Source: Clostridia bacterium (GTDB lineage: Bacteria > Bacillota > Clostridia > Christensenellales > CAG-138). Taken from it: DNA of 10,720 nucleotides. Shown in pieces: positions 1 through 5,822 of this stretch. The position numbers and the translations under genes were made by a program. The stretch's first letter is position 1. Each line of letters starts with the position of its first letter. The stretch lies in assembly GCA_030530185.1 (NCBI GenBank), contig JAUMVL010000007.1:1-10720 (forward strand), written 5' to 3'. The notes below the pieces were generated by a model that worked only from the letters and a program-made list of their open reading frames with translations, was not told the DNA's origin and made no database searches.

Positions 1-1
1 T

Positions 2-58
2 ATCGTCAGCGGCATCATAACTCTGGTAAAAACTTCCGGAAAGGAGACCGTACAATGA
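2..58 (+). CDS. C-terminal tail of an upstream gene, possibly a DUF1700-type membrane protein (partial)
   Basis: The second reading frame is open from the left edge and stops at TGA 56-58. That stop overlaps the ATG of the next gene as ATGA, the usual sign of translational coupling in one operon. The visible end reads IVSGIITLVKTSGKETVQ: a short hydrophobic stretch followed by a basic/polar tail, as at the end of a membrane protein. In Firmicutes, DUF4097 genes commonly follow a PadR-type regulator and a DUF1700 (HAAS-domain) membrane protein, so DUF1700 is the contextual guess. With only 18 residues visible the family cannot be identified from sequence, and the frame could in principle be open by chance. 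Confidence 0.5.
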   Translation: MVSGIITLVKTSGKETVQ

Positions 59-1128
59 GAAAGAGTGCCATCGCCAAAATCATCGTATGCAGCATTCTTG
101 CGCTGATCCTGACTTCTGTCCTTGCCGTATCGGTCGCGGTCTATCGCGGCAACGGCTCCGTCCAAAGCGGCAAACTGGCCGAGTTTTTGGGAAGCGATTC
201 GCTGTTCCGCAAAACCCTTGAAATTACCGAGAATGCGATCGAACGCCTCCCGCAGCCGAAATTGCACCTGTTCGGCTGTGCGCCGGTCATTACCTTCGAG
301 GAAAACGGCGACTCCTCCGTCTCGCTTGCGGGGCGCGTTCCGAACGGCTATTCGGAAGGAAACGCGATCTATGACGGCACACCCGATGCAGTCGAAATCG
401 ACTGGGCGGCCGGCCGCGTTGTCATCGCCGTGCGCAATGACAGCACCGGCATCTCGCTCTATGAATACGCCGGCAATCTCGAGCCGCAATGGGATGCCCT
501 TGCGCCGGAATCCGATGTGCCCGCCGCCAACCGCATGATCCACCGTTTCCAGAGCGGCACGCTCAAGGTCGAACAGTTCCGCCGCGGCATCACTTGGCCG
601 GGCGTGCACAACACCTACGTCAAAACGCTTGTTGTGACGATTCCGGTCTGTGAACTTGGCAAGCTCCGGATCAATGCGGCTTCCGTGGACATTGAGCTCG
701 CCGACCTTTCGGCAAAGCAGCTCAATCTCGACGCCGCCTCCGGCTCCGTTACGGCAACCGGATGCACGTTCGACCGTGTGAATATCGACGCCGCGGCCAC
801 CAAAGGCCTCTTCACGCGCTGCACGATCGGCCGGCTCGACCTGGACAGCGCAACCGGCAGCATGGACTTTGACCTTCTGAACACGCCAGAGCGTGTCGAC
901 ATCGACGCCGCCTCCGGCAACTACCGCTTCACACTGCCCGCCGACGCATCGTTCTCCGTCAAAGTCGATTCGTTGTCCGGCTCGGTCAATATCAATGGAT
1001 TCACTACCTCATACGCAAACGGAAAAACCGTCGTGGGCGACGGCAGCAGCCTGTTCGACATCGATTCGATGAGCGGCTCTGTCACGATCGATGCGCGCGC
1101 AAGCGCGTCCTCCGGCGCCTCGTTCTGA
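55..1128 (+). CDS. DUF4097-family beta-strand repeat protein, membrane-anchored or secreted
   Basis: A 357-residue protein with an N-terminal hydrophobic segment (residues about 8-29, after basic MRKSAIAK) acting as a signal anchor or signal peptide, so the bulk should lie outside the membrane. Residues about 200-346 hold six degenerate ~20-residue repeats built around D-(I/L)-D-(A/S)-x-(S/T)-G, such as LDAASGS, LDSATGS, IDAASGN, VDSLSGS and IDSMSGS. This is the beta-solenoid pattern of DUF4097/putative-adhesin proteins. Residues 35-195 are a less recognisable extracytoplasmic region. The start is fixed by AAAGGAG at 40-46, 8 nt upstream, and by the ATGA overlap with the preceding gene. The molecular function of the family is not settled; relatives occur beside PadR-like regulators and DUF1700 proteins and are tied to envelope stress. 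The gene converges on rplS and is not part of the minus-strand operon. Confidence 0.8.
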   Translation: MRKSAIAKIIVCSILALILTSVLAVSVAVYRGNGSVQSGKLAEFLGSDSLFRKTLEITENAIERLPQPKLHLFGCAPVITFEENGDSSVSLAGRVPNGYSEGNAIYDGTPDAVEIDWAAGRVVIAVRNDSTGISLYEYAGNLEPQWDALAPESDVPAANRMIHRFQSGTLKVEQFRRGITWPGVHNTYVKTLVVTIPVCELGKLRINAASVDIELADLSAKQLNLDAASGSVTATGCTFDRVNIDAAATKGLFTRCTIGRLDLDSATGSMDFDLLNTPERVDIDAASGNYRFTLPADASFSVKVDSLSGSVNINGFTTSYANGKTVVGDGSSLFDIDSMSGSVTIDARASASSGASF

Positions 1129-1142
1129 TCCCCTTATTCTGC

Positions 1143-1341
1143 AAAGGGACTGTTAAATAAATGTACCAGGACATTTGCGGCAAAAGAACGGAAAACAATA
1201 CCGATAGGCAGAAATGGCTCAAAACGCCATTTCTGTTTGATTTTGGGCCGCAAATTAGCCGTTTTTCCGCTCTCGCGGTAGCGTCAATACACGCTTCGAG
1301 CGGAAAAAACGGCTCCTGATACCTTTCTTAACAGCCCCTTT
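1143..1341. repeat. MITE-like foldback element with imperfect terminal inverted repeats
   Basis: The ends are mutually inverted: AAAGGGACTGTTAA (1143-1156) against AAAGGGGCTGTTAA read on the minus strand (1341-1328), 13 of 14 matching. The similarity extends inward to about 28 bp with one gap (1143-1171 against 1314-1341). Inside are three more dyads. Stem A is ATTTGCGGC 1173-1181 with GCCGCAAAT 1247-1255. Nested within it is hairpin B, CAGAAATGGC 1209-1218 with GCCATTTCTG 1226-1235. Hairpin C pairs 1257-1272 with 1298-1314 (16/17 bp, one bulge), with AGCGT 1280-1284 / ACGCT 1291-1295 further in. No ORF is present. A miniature inverted-repeat transposable element or repeated intergenic palindrome fits. 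A structured RNA or 3' end of the DUF4097 transcript is the alternative. It occupies most of the 266-bp gene-free gap. Confidence 0.6.
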
Positions 1342-1350
1342 TTTCAATGC

Positions 1351-1379
1351 AAAAACGGCCTCCGTTTCGGAAGCCGTTT
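1351..1379 (-). terminator. Rho-independent terminator of rplS
   Basis: On the minus strand AAACGGCTTCCG pairs with CGGAGGCCGTTT (11 of 12 positions) around a 3-nt AAA loop, followed by a T run (complement of A1351-A1355). It lies 15 nt past the rplS stop codon, so it closes the minus-strand gene block. On the plus strand the stem is followed only by a weak TTTGCTGTTTG tract, so it is at best a poor terminator in that direction. Confidence 0.8.
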
Positions 1380-1394
1380 GCTGTTTGATTGGGT

Positions 1395-1751
1395 TTAGTT
1401 TTTCTCGTCGATGCGCTCGCGGATCTTGGCGGCCTTACCGCTGCGATCACGGAGGTAATAGAGCTTCGCTCTGCGGACGACGCCGTGACGGAGCACTTCG
1501 ATGCGGCCGATGCGCGGGCTGTTGTACGGGAACGTACGCTCGACGCCGATGCCGTAGGACATACGACGGACGGTGAAGGACTTGCGGATGCCGCCGCCCT
1601 GCATTTTGATGACGATGCCTTCGAAGTTCTGAAGACGCTCGCGGTTGCCTTCGACGACCTTCACGAATACGCGGACGGTATCGCCGATTTCCAGTTCGGG
1701 CAGATCGGTACGAAGCTGCTCTTTTTCGAGTTCACGAATGATGTCGGACAT
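1395..1751 (-). CDS. rplS: 50S ribosomal protein bL19
   Basis: A 118-residue protein, the usual length for bL19, which sits at the 30S-50S interface of the ribosome. The sequence carries the family hallmarks in order: the N-terminal helix, a central beta domain with IGDTVRVFVKVVEGNRERLQ and FEGIVIKMQG, then the very conserved SFTVRRMSYGIGVERTFP and the HGVVRRAKLYYLR tail. The ATG at 1749-1751 is preceded by AAAAGGAG. In Firmicutes rplS normally follows trmD directly. Here a MerR-type gene lies between them, and rplS has its own strong promoter at 1832-1860. A hairpin terminator follows at 1351-1379. Confidence 0.98.
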   Translation of the reverse strand: MSDIIRELEKEQLRTDLPELEIGDTVRVFVKVVEGNRERLQNFEGIVIKMQGGGIRKSFTVRRMSYGIGVERTFPYNSPRIGRIEVLRHGVVRRAKLYYLRDRSGKAAKIRERIDEKN

Positions 1752-1825
1752 GATTGATTTTCTCCTTTTGAAATTACTTCACAGACGTTCACAAAGCTCG
1801 CTTTGGCGGACCGCCCGATGTCGCA
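1752..1825 (-). promoter_or_regulatory. rplS 5' leader with two small hairpins, candidate L19 leader
   Basis: The predicted transcript from the 1832-1860 promoter would start near 1825, leaving about 74 nt before the rplS ATG. Within it, CAAAG-CGAG-CTTTG (1792-1805) and, immediately 5', GGCG-GTC-CGCC (1805-1815) form two adjacent short hairpins, with the Shine-Dalgarno downstream in unpaired A-rich sequence. Autoregulatory leaders ahead of rplS are known in Firmicutes (the L19 leader family). The position and small-hairpin layout are compatible with that, but I cannot confirm a match to the family consensus by eye. Confidence 0.35.
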
Positions 1826-1831
1826 AGCGGC

Positions 1832-1860
1832 ATTATATCATACAATGTCGCAAAATGCAA
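1832..1860 (-). promoter_or_regulatory. Sigma-A promoter of rplS (extended -10)
   Basis: Reading the minus strand, TTGCAT (1855-1860) is followed after exactly 17 bp by TATAAT (1832-1837), and the -10 is preceded by TGA, giving an extended TGnTATAAT. It lies about 80 nt upstream of the rplS start, past the end of the MerR gene. The match is strong enough to suggest that rplS is transcribed largely independently of the upstream block. Confidence 0.85.
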
Positions 1861-1919
1861 GGCTGAATTGCTGTTTTTTCGCTTGATTTTTGTGCAATTT
1901 TTTCGGATTTCTCCTCCGT

Positions 1920-2657
1920 TTACACACCTTTTTTCGCGCAATACGCCGCGATCGCAGCCGAAGCAAATTCCGCCGCGCCGTCGCCTGCCACAGCATTGAT
2001 GTTCTCGGTGAAGTCTCCCCCGTTGCCGTACAGCTGTCCCAGCCCTTTCAAAACCGAATCGGAGCAGCGGTAAAAGTGCGAACTGATAAAGTCCTGCAGC
2101 TCCTGCACAAGCGCCTGCGCCGGTTCACTCTCGGGCGACTGCTCTTTTACGGCGCCGAAGCGAGCAAAGATTGCCATCATTTGTGACGTGATCCCGCTTC
2201 GCTCCGCGTCGGTGCGGTTCGCGTCTTTTTTCGCAAACTCCTGATATTCGGGCGTCGCACCCCACGCGGCCTTGGCTTCGGCGGCGTAGTCGTCAATTTT
2301 CTTGGTGTCGAATGCGGTAAAATCCATCGTACTCATCCCCCCTTGTTTCAGTCCGGTTGCAAGCAGAATCAGATTTTCGAGGTGCTCCTTTTGCAGCGTC
2401 AACAGCGCAATCTGCTGTTCGAGCGCACGATTCCGATCGAAATCGGGGCGATCCAGAATCCGCCGGATGTCTTTCAGCGGAAACTGCAATGCGCGAAACA
2501 GCAAAATCTGCTGCAGCCGTTCGAGCGCAGCGTCGTCATAGAGCCGATAGCCCGCCTCCGTCCGCTCGGTCGGCGGCAGCAGCCCGATCCGGTCATAATA
2601 TTGCAGCGTGCGGATGCTGACGCCCGAAAGCGCGCTGACCTCGTGTACCGTTTTCAT
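1920..2657 (-). CDS. MerR-family regulator with C-terminal TipAS drug-sensing domain
   Basis: A 245-residue protein. Residues 1-70 are a MerR winged helix (VHEVSALSGVSIRTLQYYDRIGLL, then AGYRLY and a LQQILLFRALQFPLKDIRRIL segment). Residues about 73-105 form the dimerising coiled coil, and residues about 115-243 are a TipAS-like domain ending in FYRCSDSVLKGLGQLYGNGG and a terminal helix. Relatives (TipA, Mta, SkgA type) sense hydrophobic or thiopeptide compounds and untwist promoters with an overlong spacer. The ATG at 2655-2657 follows GGAGGG at a 7-nt spacing. Its own promoter, 24-54 nt upstream, has the 19-bp spacer typical of MerR control, so autoregulation is likely. It lies between trmD and rplS, where such a gene is not normally found. 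The effector and any other targets cannot be told from this window. Confidence 0.92.
   Translation of the reverse strand: MKTVHEVSALSGVSIRTLQYYDRIGLLPPTERTEAGYRLYDDAALERLQQILLFRALQFPLKDIRRILDRPDFDRNRALEQQIALLTLQKEHLENLILLATGLKQGGMSTMDFTAFDTKKIDDYAAEAKAAWGATPEYQEFAKKDANRTDAERSGITSQMMAIFARFGAVKEQSPESEPAQALVQELQDFISSHFYRCSDSVLKGLGQLYGNGGDFTENINAVAGDGAAEFASAAIAAYCAKKGV
2325..2342 (-). promoter_or_regulatory. Possible internal translation start for a TipAS-only short form
   Basis: In the minus strand of the MerR/TipAS gene, a GGGGGG run (2337-2342) is followed directly by ATG (2334-2336, Met108) and, 9 nt after the run, by a second in-frame ATG (2325-2327, Met111). Starting at Met111 would give a 135-residue product containing only the effector-binding domain, close to the size of the short TipAS made from an internal start in Streptomyces tipA. 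The site is visible; its use is inference. Confidence 0.3.
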
Positions 2658-2680
2658 GCCTATTCCCTCCGTCTGTCGCT

Positions 2681-2711
2681 ATCGTACACTATGACGCAGC
2701 GTCAAGGTCAA
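2681..2711 (-). promoter_or_regulatory. MerR-type promoter and operator of the TipAS-regulator gene
   Basis: On the minus strand TTGACC (2706-2711) is separated by 19 bp from TACGAT (2681-2686), the overlong spacer that MerR activators correct by DNA distortion. The spacer contains the perfect dyad TGACGC-A-GCGTCA (2692-2704 on the plus strand), centred as expected for a MerR dimer. The -35 begins about 17 nt after the trmD stop, and no terminator separates trmD from it, so read-through from the upstream operon is also possible. Confidence 0.8.
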
Positions 2712-2727
2712 GGGGTATTTTTTGATT

Positions 2728-3417
2728 TTATTCCGTTTTTTTGCCGAACCGGCCGAGCAGCACAGGGCGCATCTGCTTCGTTTTCAAAAGCGCCTGCTCA
2801 TGCCGCCACTTTAGGATATTCGCATGGTGGCCGTTTTGGAGGATCTCGGGCACCTCCATGCCGCGAAAGTTCGCGGGGCGGGTGTACTGCGGGTATTCGA
2901 GCAGTCCGTCGGAATGGGATTCGTCCTCGGCGCTCTGCTCGCTGCCGAGCACGCCGGGCACAAACCGCGCGACGCAGTCGACCAGCACCATCGCAGGCAG
3001 TTCGCCGCCGGTCAGCACGTAATCGCCGATCGACAGCTCCTCGTCGATGATCGTGTTCACGCGCTCGTCAACGCCTTCGTAGTGGCCGCAAAGCAGGATC
3101 AACCGATCGAACGCTGCCAGCTCTTTTGCCCTTTCGGGGGTCAGCAGTCTCCCTCTCGGGGTCAGCAAAATCCGATGGGCCGTCTCGCCGCCCTGCACGG
3201 CTTCCATACAGTCAAAGATCGGCTGCGGCATCATGACCATGCCCGCGCCGCCGCCAAACGGATAGTCGTCGGTCTTGCGATGCTTGTTGTCGGCATAGTC
3301 GCGGATGTTGTGCGTGCGGATGTCGAGCAGGCCGTTTGCCTGCGCCCGGCCGAGCATGCTCGTGCCGAACACACCGCAGAACATCTCGGGAAACAGCGTC
3401 AGAATATCAATCCGCAA
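2728..3417 (-). CDS. trmD: tRNA (guanine-N1-)-methyltransferase (m1G37)
   Basis: A 229-residue SPOUT-class enzyme that methylates G37 of tRNAs from S-adenosylmethionine, preventing +1 frameshifting. The full family pattern is present: IDILTLFPEMF at the start, the DYPFGGGAGMVM loop, LLCGHYEGVDERV and ELSIGDYVLTGGELP of the knotted SAM site, and EYPQYTRP further on, followed by the short C-terminal helical domain (GHHANILKWRHEQAL). The start is a TTG at 3415-3417: it places IDILTLFPEMF at the usual N-terminus, has AAGGAGGT 8 nt upstream, and no ATG is available nearby. The gene overlaps the end of rimM by 11 nt, so the two are probably translationally coupled, as in the standard rpsP-rimM-trmD order. 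Confidence 0.98.
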   Translation of the reverse strand: MRIDILTLFPEMFCGVFGTSMLGRAQANGLLDIRTHNIRDYADNKHRKTDDYPFGGGAGMVMMPQPIFDCMEAVQGGETAHRILLTPRGRLLTPERAKELAAFDRLILLCGHYEGVDERVNTIIDEELSIGDYVLTGGELPAMVLVDCVARFVPGVLGSEQSAEDESHSDGLLEYPQYTRPANFRGMEVPEILQNGHHANILKWRHEQALLKTKQMRPVLLGRFGKKTE

Positions 3418-3922
3418 ACAGACCGACCTCCTTCAGCACATCGCTTTTCAGCACGATGCGTTTTTCCTCTACATCCACTTCCTGCAACAGCCGCTTCAGC
3501 GCCGGAACCATCAGCTTGCCATGCGCGATCTCATAGACGTCGTTGGCGCCGGTTGCGAACACATCGGTCAGCGTGCCGTAGGCGTTTCCGTCCGTATCGG
3601 TTACGGTGCAGCCGATCAGATCGGCGACAAAATAGGTGTCCTTGGGCAGCTTCACCGCGTGCGCCCGGTCGACGCAAAGGTACTTGCCGCGAAGCGCATT
3701 CGCAGCCTCGGGTGTATCATACCCTTCGATCTTTGCAATCACGCTCGAAGGCGTAATGCCGGACACGCAAAGCTGCACGGGAACGTAATCCCCGTGCAGT
3801 TCCAAATAGGCTTCGGTTAATCCCGAAAAGCGGCTGCTGTCATCCGTGGTCGGGTTGACCCTGACAGCGCCGTGCACGCCGTGCGGGCGCGCGATTTCGC
3901 CGATGCGATAATATGTACTCAC
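3407..3922 (-). CDS. rimM: 16S rRNA processing / 30S maturation protein RimM
   Basis: A 171-residue assembly factor that binds uS19 and helps mature the 3' domain of the 30S subunit. The N-terminal RimM barrel carries the signature IGEIARPHGVHGAVRV, followed by a linker region with GYDTPEAANALRGKYLCV. The C-terminal PRC-barrel spans about residues 95-165 (YFVADLIGCTVTDTDGNAYG, then LMVPALKRLLQEVDVEEKRI). The start codon is GTG at 3920-3922, overlapping the khpA stop as GTGA. The 3' end overlaps trmD by 11 nt. Length and domain order are ordinary for the family. Confidence 0.97.
   Translation of the reverse strand: MSTYYRIGEIARPHGVHGAVRVNPTTDDSSRFSGLTEAYLELHGDYVPVQLCVSGITPSSVIAKIEGYDTPEAANALRGKYLCVDRAHAVKLPKDTYFVADLIGCTVTDTDGNAYGTLTDVFATGANDVYEIAHGKLMVPALKRLLQEVDVEEKRIVLKSDVLKEVGLFAD
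3426..3433 (-). promoter_or_regulatory. Strong Shine-Dalgarno that fixes the TTG start of trmD
   Basis: The minus strand reads AAGGAGGT here, inside the last codons of rimM, 8 nt before the TTG at 3415-3417. Its near-perfect complementarity to the 16S 3' end supports a non-ATG start and reinitiation or coupled translation across the rimM-trmD overlap. Confidence 0.8.
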
Positions 3923-4146
3923 AGAATATCGACAACGACGCGCTTTTCGTCGTTGATGGATGCAGCCTTGACGACGGTGCGGATCGCCTTCGCGATTCTG
4001 CCGGACTTTCCGATGACCTTTCCGGTATCGGACGGATCGACGGACAGCTCGATCACGACGCGATCGTCCTCCTCCCGCCTGGTCACCTGGACCGCTTCGG
4101 GATGGTCGACGAGGCTCTTTGCAATCATTTCTACCAGCTTATCCAT
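3919..4146 (-). CDS. khpA: KH-domain RNA-binding protein KhpA (YlqC)
   Basis: A 75-residue single KH domain with the RNA-gripping GxxG loop visible as GKVIGKSGRIAKAIRT, followed by the closing strand (KRVVVDIL). KhpA proteins form dimers or pair with KhpB/Jag and bind many transcripts, affecting cell-wall growth and small RNAs in Gram-positives; the partner is not in this window. It sits in its standard place between rpsP and rimM, 15 nt after the rpsP stop, with GAGGG 6 nt before the ATG. It ends in a 4-nt overlap with rimM. Confidence 0.95.
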   Translation of the reverse strand: MDKLVEMIAKSLVDHPEAVQVTRREEDDRVVIELSVDPSDTGKVIGKSGRIAKAIRTVVKAASINDEKRVVVDIL

Positions 4147-4161
4147 GGAAAGCCCTCACGA

Positions 4162-4404
4162 TCAGTCGATCGCGCCGGCCTTCTTCAGCAAACCGCGAAC
4201 GGTGTCGGTCGGCTGTGCGCCGTTCTTCATCCATTCCTTGGCGCGGTCGTTATCGACCTTGAGCTCTGCCGGCTCGGTGGCGGGATTGTAGTAACCGATT
4301 TCCTCGACAAATGCGCCGTCACGCGGTGCGCGGGAGTCCGCAACAACGATACGATAGAAAGGCTGCTTCTTCGCGCCCATTCTTCTGAGTCTGATCTTCA
4401 ACAT
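4162..4404 (-). CDS. rpsP: 30S ribosomal protein bS16
   Basis: An 80-residue protein of normal length for bS16, an early-binding protein of the 30S body. The N-terminal block IRLRRMGAKKQPFYRIVVAD and the following RAPRDGAFVEEIGYYNP are diagnostic. The ATG at 4402-4404 is preceded by GGAGGAA. Between ffh and rpsP lies a 73-nt gap with a weak hairpin at 4449-4464 and no convincing promoter, so rpsP most likely shares the transcript from the ylxM promoter. Confidence 0.98.
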   Translation of the reverse strand: MLKIRLRRMGAKKQPFYRIVVADSRAPRDGAFVEEIGYYNPATEPAELKVDNDRAKEWMKNGAQPTDTVRGLLKKAGAID

Positions 4405-4448
4405 GGTTTTGTTCCTCCATTTATCATTTTTTCATTGGTGTATATTCG

Positions 4449-4464
4449 AAAACGGCTGTGCCGT
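4449..4464 (-). terminator. Weak terminator-like hairpin between ffh and rpsP
   Basis: On the minus strand ACGGC-ACA-GCCGT forms a 5-bp stem (4452-4464), followed by a short T tract (complement of A4449-A4452). It lies 14 nt after the ffh stop. With so short a stem and only four Ts it is unlikely to stop transcription fully. Partial attenuation or 3'-end protection of the ffh segment is possible. Confidence 0.3.
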
Positions 4465-4477
4465 GATCGTCATGGGT

Positions 4478-5821
4478 TCAGAATTTGAACGGGAAGCCGC
4501 CGCCTCTGCGTTTCATCTTCTTGCCGAGCTTGCCGCCGGTCAGCTGCTTCATGAGCTTGCGGCTCTGATCGAACTGGTTGATCAGCCGGTTCACGTCCTG
4601 GATCTGCGTGCCGCTGCCGCGCGCAATGCGCCGCCGCCGCGAAGCGTTCAGAATGTCGGGGTTCTCGCGCTCCTTGGGCGTCATCGCCTGAATGATCGCC
4701 TTGGTCCGGCCCATCGCCTTCTCGTCGATCTGCAGCGACCCCATCTTGCCGCTCATGCCGGGGATCATGCCCATGATCTCCTCCATCGAGCCCATTTCCT
4801 TCATCTGTTCCATCTGATCGAGGAAGTCGTCGAGCGTGAACGCATCGGTGCGCATCTTCTTCTCGAGTTCCTTGGCCTTCTTCTCGTCGAACGCCTTTTC
4901 GGCCTTTTCGATCAGCGTCAGCACGTCGCCCATGCCGAGGATTCGGCTCGCCATGCGCTCGGGATGGAACGGCTCGAGGTCGGTCATCTTCTCACCCGTA
5001 CCGGCAAACTTGATCGGCTTGCCCGTGACCGCGCGAACCGACAGCGCCGCGCCGCCGCGCGTATCGCCGTCAAGCTTGGTGATGATCACGCCGGTCAGCG
5101 GAACCGTCTCGTCAAACGCCTTGGCCGCATTGACCGCGTCCTGACCGGTCATCGCGTCGATGACCAGCAAAATCTCCGCCGGGTCGCACGCGTCGCGCAC
5201 GCGCTTGAGCTCCTCCATCATATCGCCGTCGATGTGCAAACGGCCCGCGGTATCGACGATGACGACGTCCATAAAGCGCGATCTGGCATATTCAATCGCC
5301 TCGACGACCGTCTGCTCGGGCTTTTGCGTGCCGCGCTCAAACACGGGAGCTTCGGCCTTGGCGCCGACAACCTTTAACTGGTCGATGGCCGCAGGACGGT
5401 AAATGTCGCACGCGCAGAGCAGGACGGACTTGCCGTACTGCTTTTTGATCAGTGCGGCGAGCTTGCCGCACATCGTCGTTTTGCCCGCGCCCTGCAGACC
5501 GGCCATCAGAATGACCGAAGGCTTTTTCGGGCCGAAATCGAGCTTGGCGTTCGTGCTGCCCATCAGGGCCGTCAGCTCCTCGTTGACGATCTTGATGATC
5601 ATCTGACCCGGCGTGAGGCTTTCGAGCACGTCGGCGCCGACGGCGCGCGTCTCGACCGTCTTGACAAAATCCTTGACAACGCGGAAGTTGACGTCCGCTT
5701 CCAGCAGGGCGAGCTTGATCTCGCGCATCGCCTCGCGCACGTCCTTCTCGGAGAGGCGCCCTCTGCCGGTCAGTTTTTTGAATACGCTTTGCAGTTTGGC
5801 GGAAATGCCTTCAAATGCCAT
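4478..5821 (-). CDS. ffh: Signal recognition particle GTPase Ffh (SRP54)
   Basis: A 447-residue protein component of SRP that binds 4.5S/6S RNA and nascent signal sequences and docks with FtsY at the membrane. The N domain spans about residues 1-95. The G domain shows G1 GLQGAGKTT (108-116), the ACDIYRPAAIDQL insertion-box region, DTAGRLH (190-196), TKLDGDTRGG (248-257) and an intact G5 loop, FAGTGEKMTDLEPF (272-285). The methionine-rich M domain (about 325-435) includes MGMIPGM and the RNA-binding RRRRIARGSGT (396-406), and the tail is basic (KKMKRR). The ATG at 5819-5821 follows the ylxM stop after a single nucleotide. Length and motifs are fully ordinary. Confidence 0.99.
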   Translation of the reverse strand: MAFEGISAKLQSVFKKLTGRGRLSEKDVREAMREIKLALLEADVNFRVVKDFVKTVETRAVGADVLESLTPGQMIIKIVNEELTALMGSTNAKLDFGPKKPSVILMAGLQGAGKTTMCGKLAALIKKQYGKSVLLCACDIYRPAAIDQLKVVGAKAEAPVFERGTQKPEQTVVEAIEYARSRFMDVVIVDTAGRLHIDGDMMEELKRVRDACDPAEILLVIDAMTGQDAVNAAKAFDETVPLTGVIITKLDGDTRGGAALSVRAVTGKPIKFAGTGEKMTDLEPFHPERMASRILGMGDVLTLIEKAEKAFDEKKAKELEKKMRTDAFTLDDFLDQMEQMKEMGSMEEIMGMIPGMSGKMGSLQIDEKAMGRTKAIIQAMTPKERENPDILNASRRRRIARGSGTQIQDVNRLINQFDQSRKLMKQLTGGKLGKKMKRRGGGFPFKF

Positions 5822-5822
5822 T

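Noticed and set aside
1131..1148. CCCTT/AAGGG mini-hairpin just after the DUF4097 stop as its terminator
   Set aside because: A 5-bp stem with no following T run; it shares bases with the terminal repeat of the 1143-1341 element, which explains it better.
1864..1919. Dyads AATTGC/GCAATT and CGGA/TCCG after the MerR gene as a terminator
   Set aside because: The first has a loop of about 22 nt, and the second is a 4-bp stem followed by As, not Ts, on the minus strand; neither fits a rho-independent terminator.
3126..3172. Direct repeat TCGGGGTCAGCA-like, two copies
   Set aside because: It encodes the two LLTP segments of TrmD (ILLTPRGRLLTPER) and is ordinary coding sequence.
2824..3756. 310-codon open frame on the plus strand, antisense to trmD and rimM
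   Set aside because: It spans two clearly conserved genes on the other strand, has no domain, and ends in an Arg/Ser-rich low-complexity stretch; a GC-bias shadow.
4403..5377. 324-codon open frame on the plus strand, antisense to ffh
   Set aside because: It lies opposite the conserved Ffh frame, has a His/Leu/Arg-rich composition typical of the complement of high-GC coding DNA, and shows no recognisable domain.
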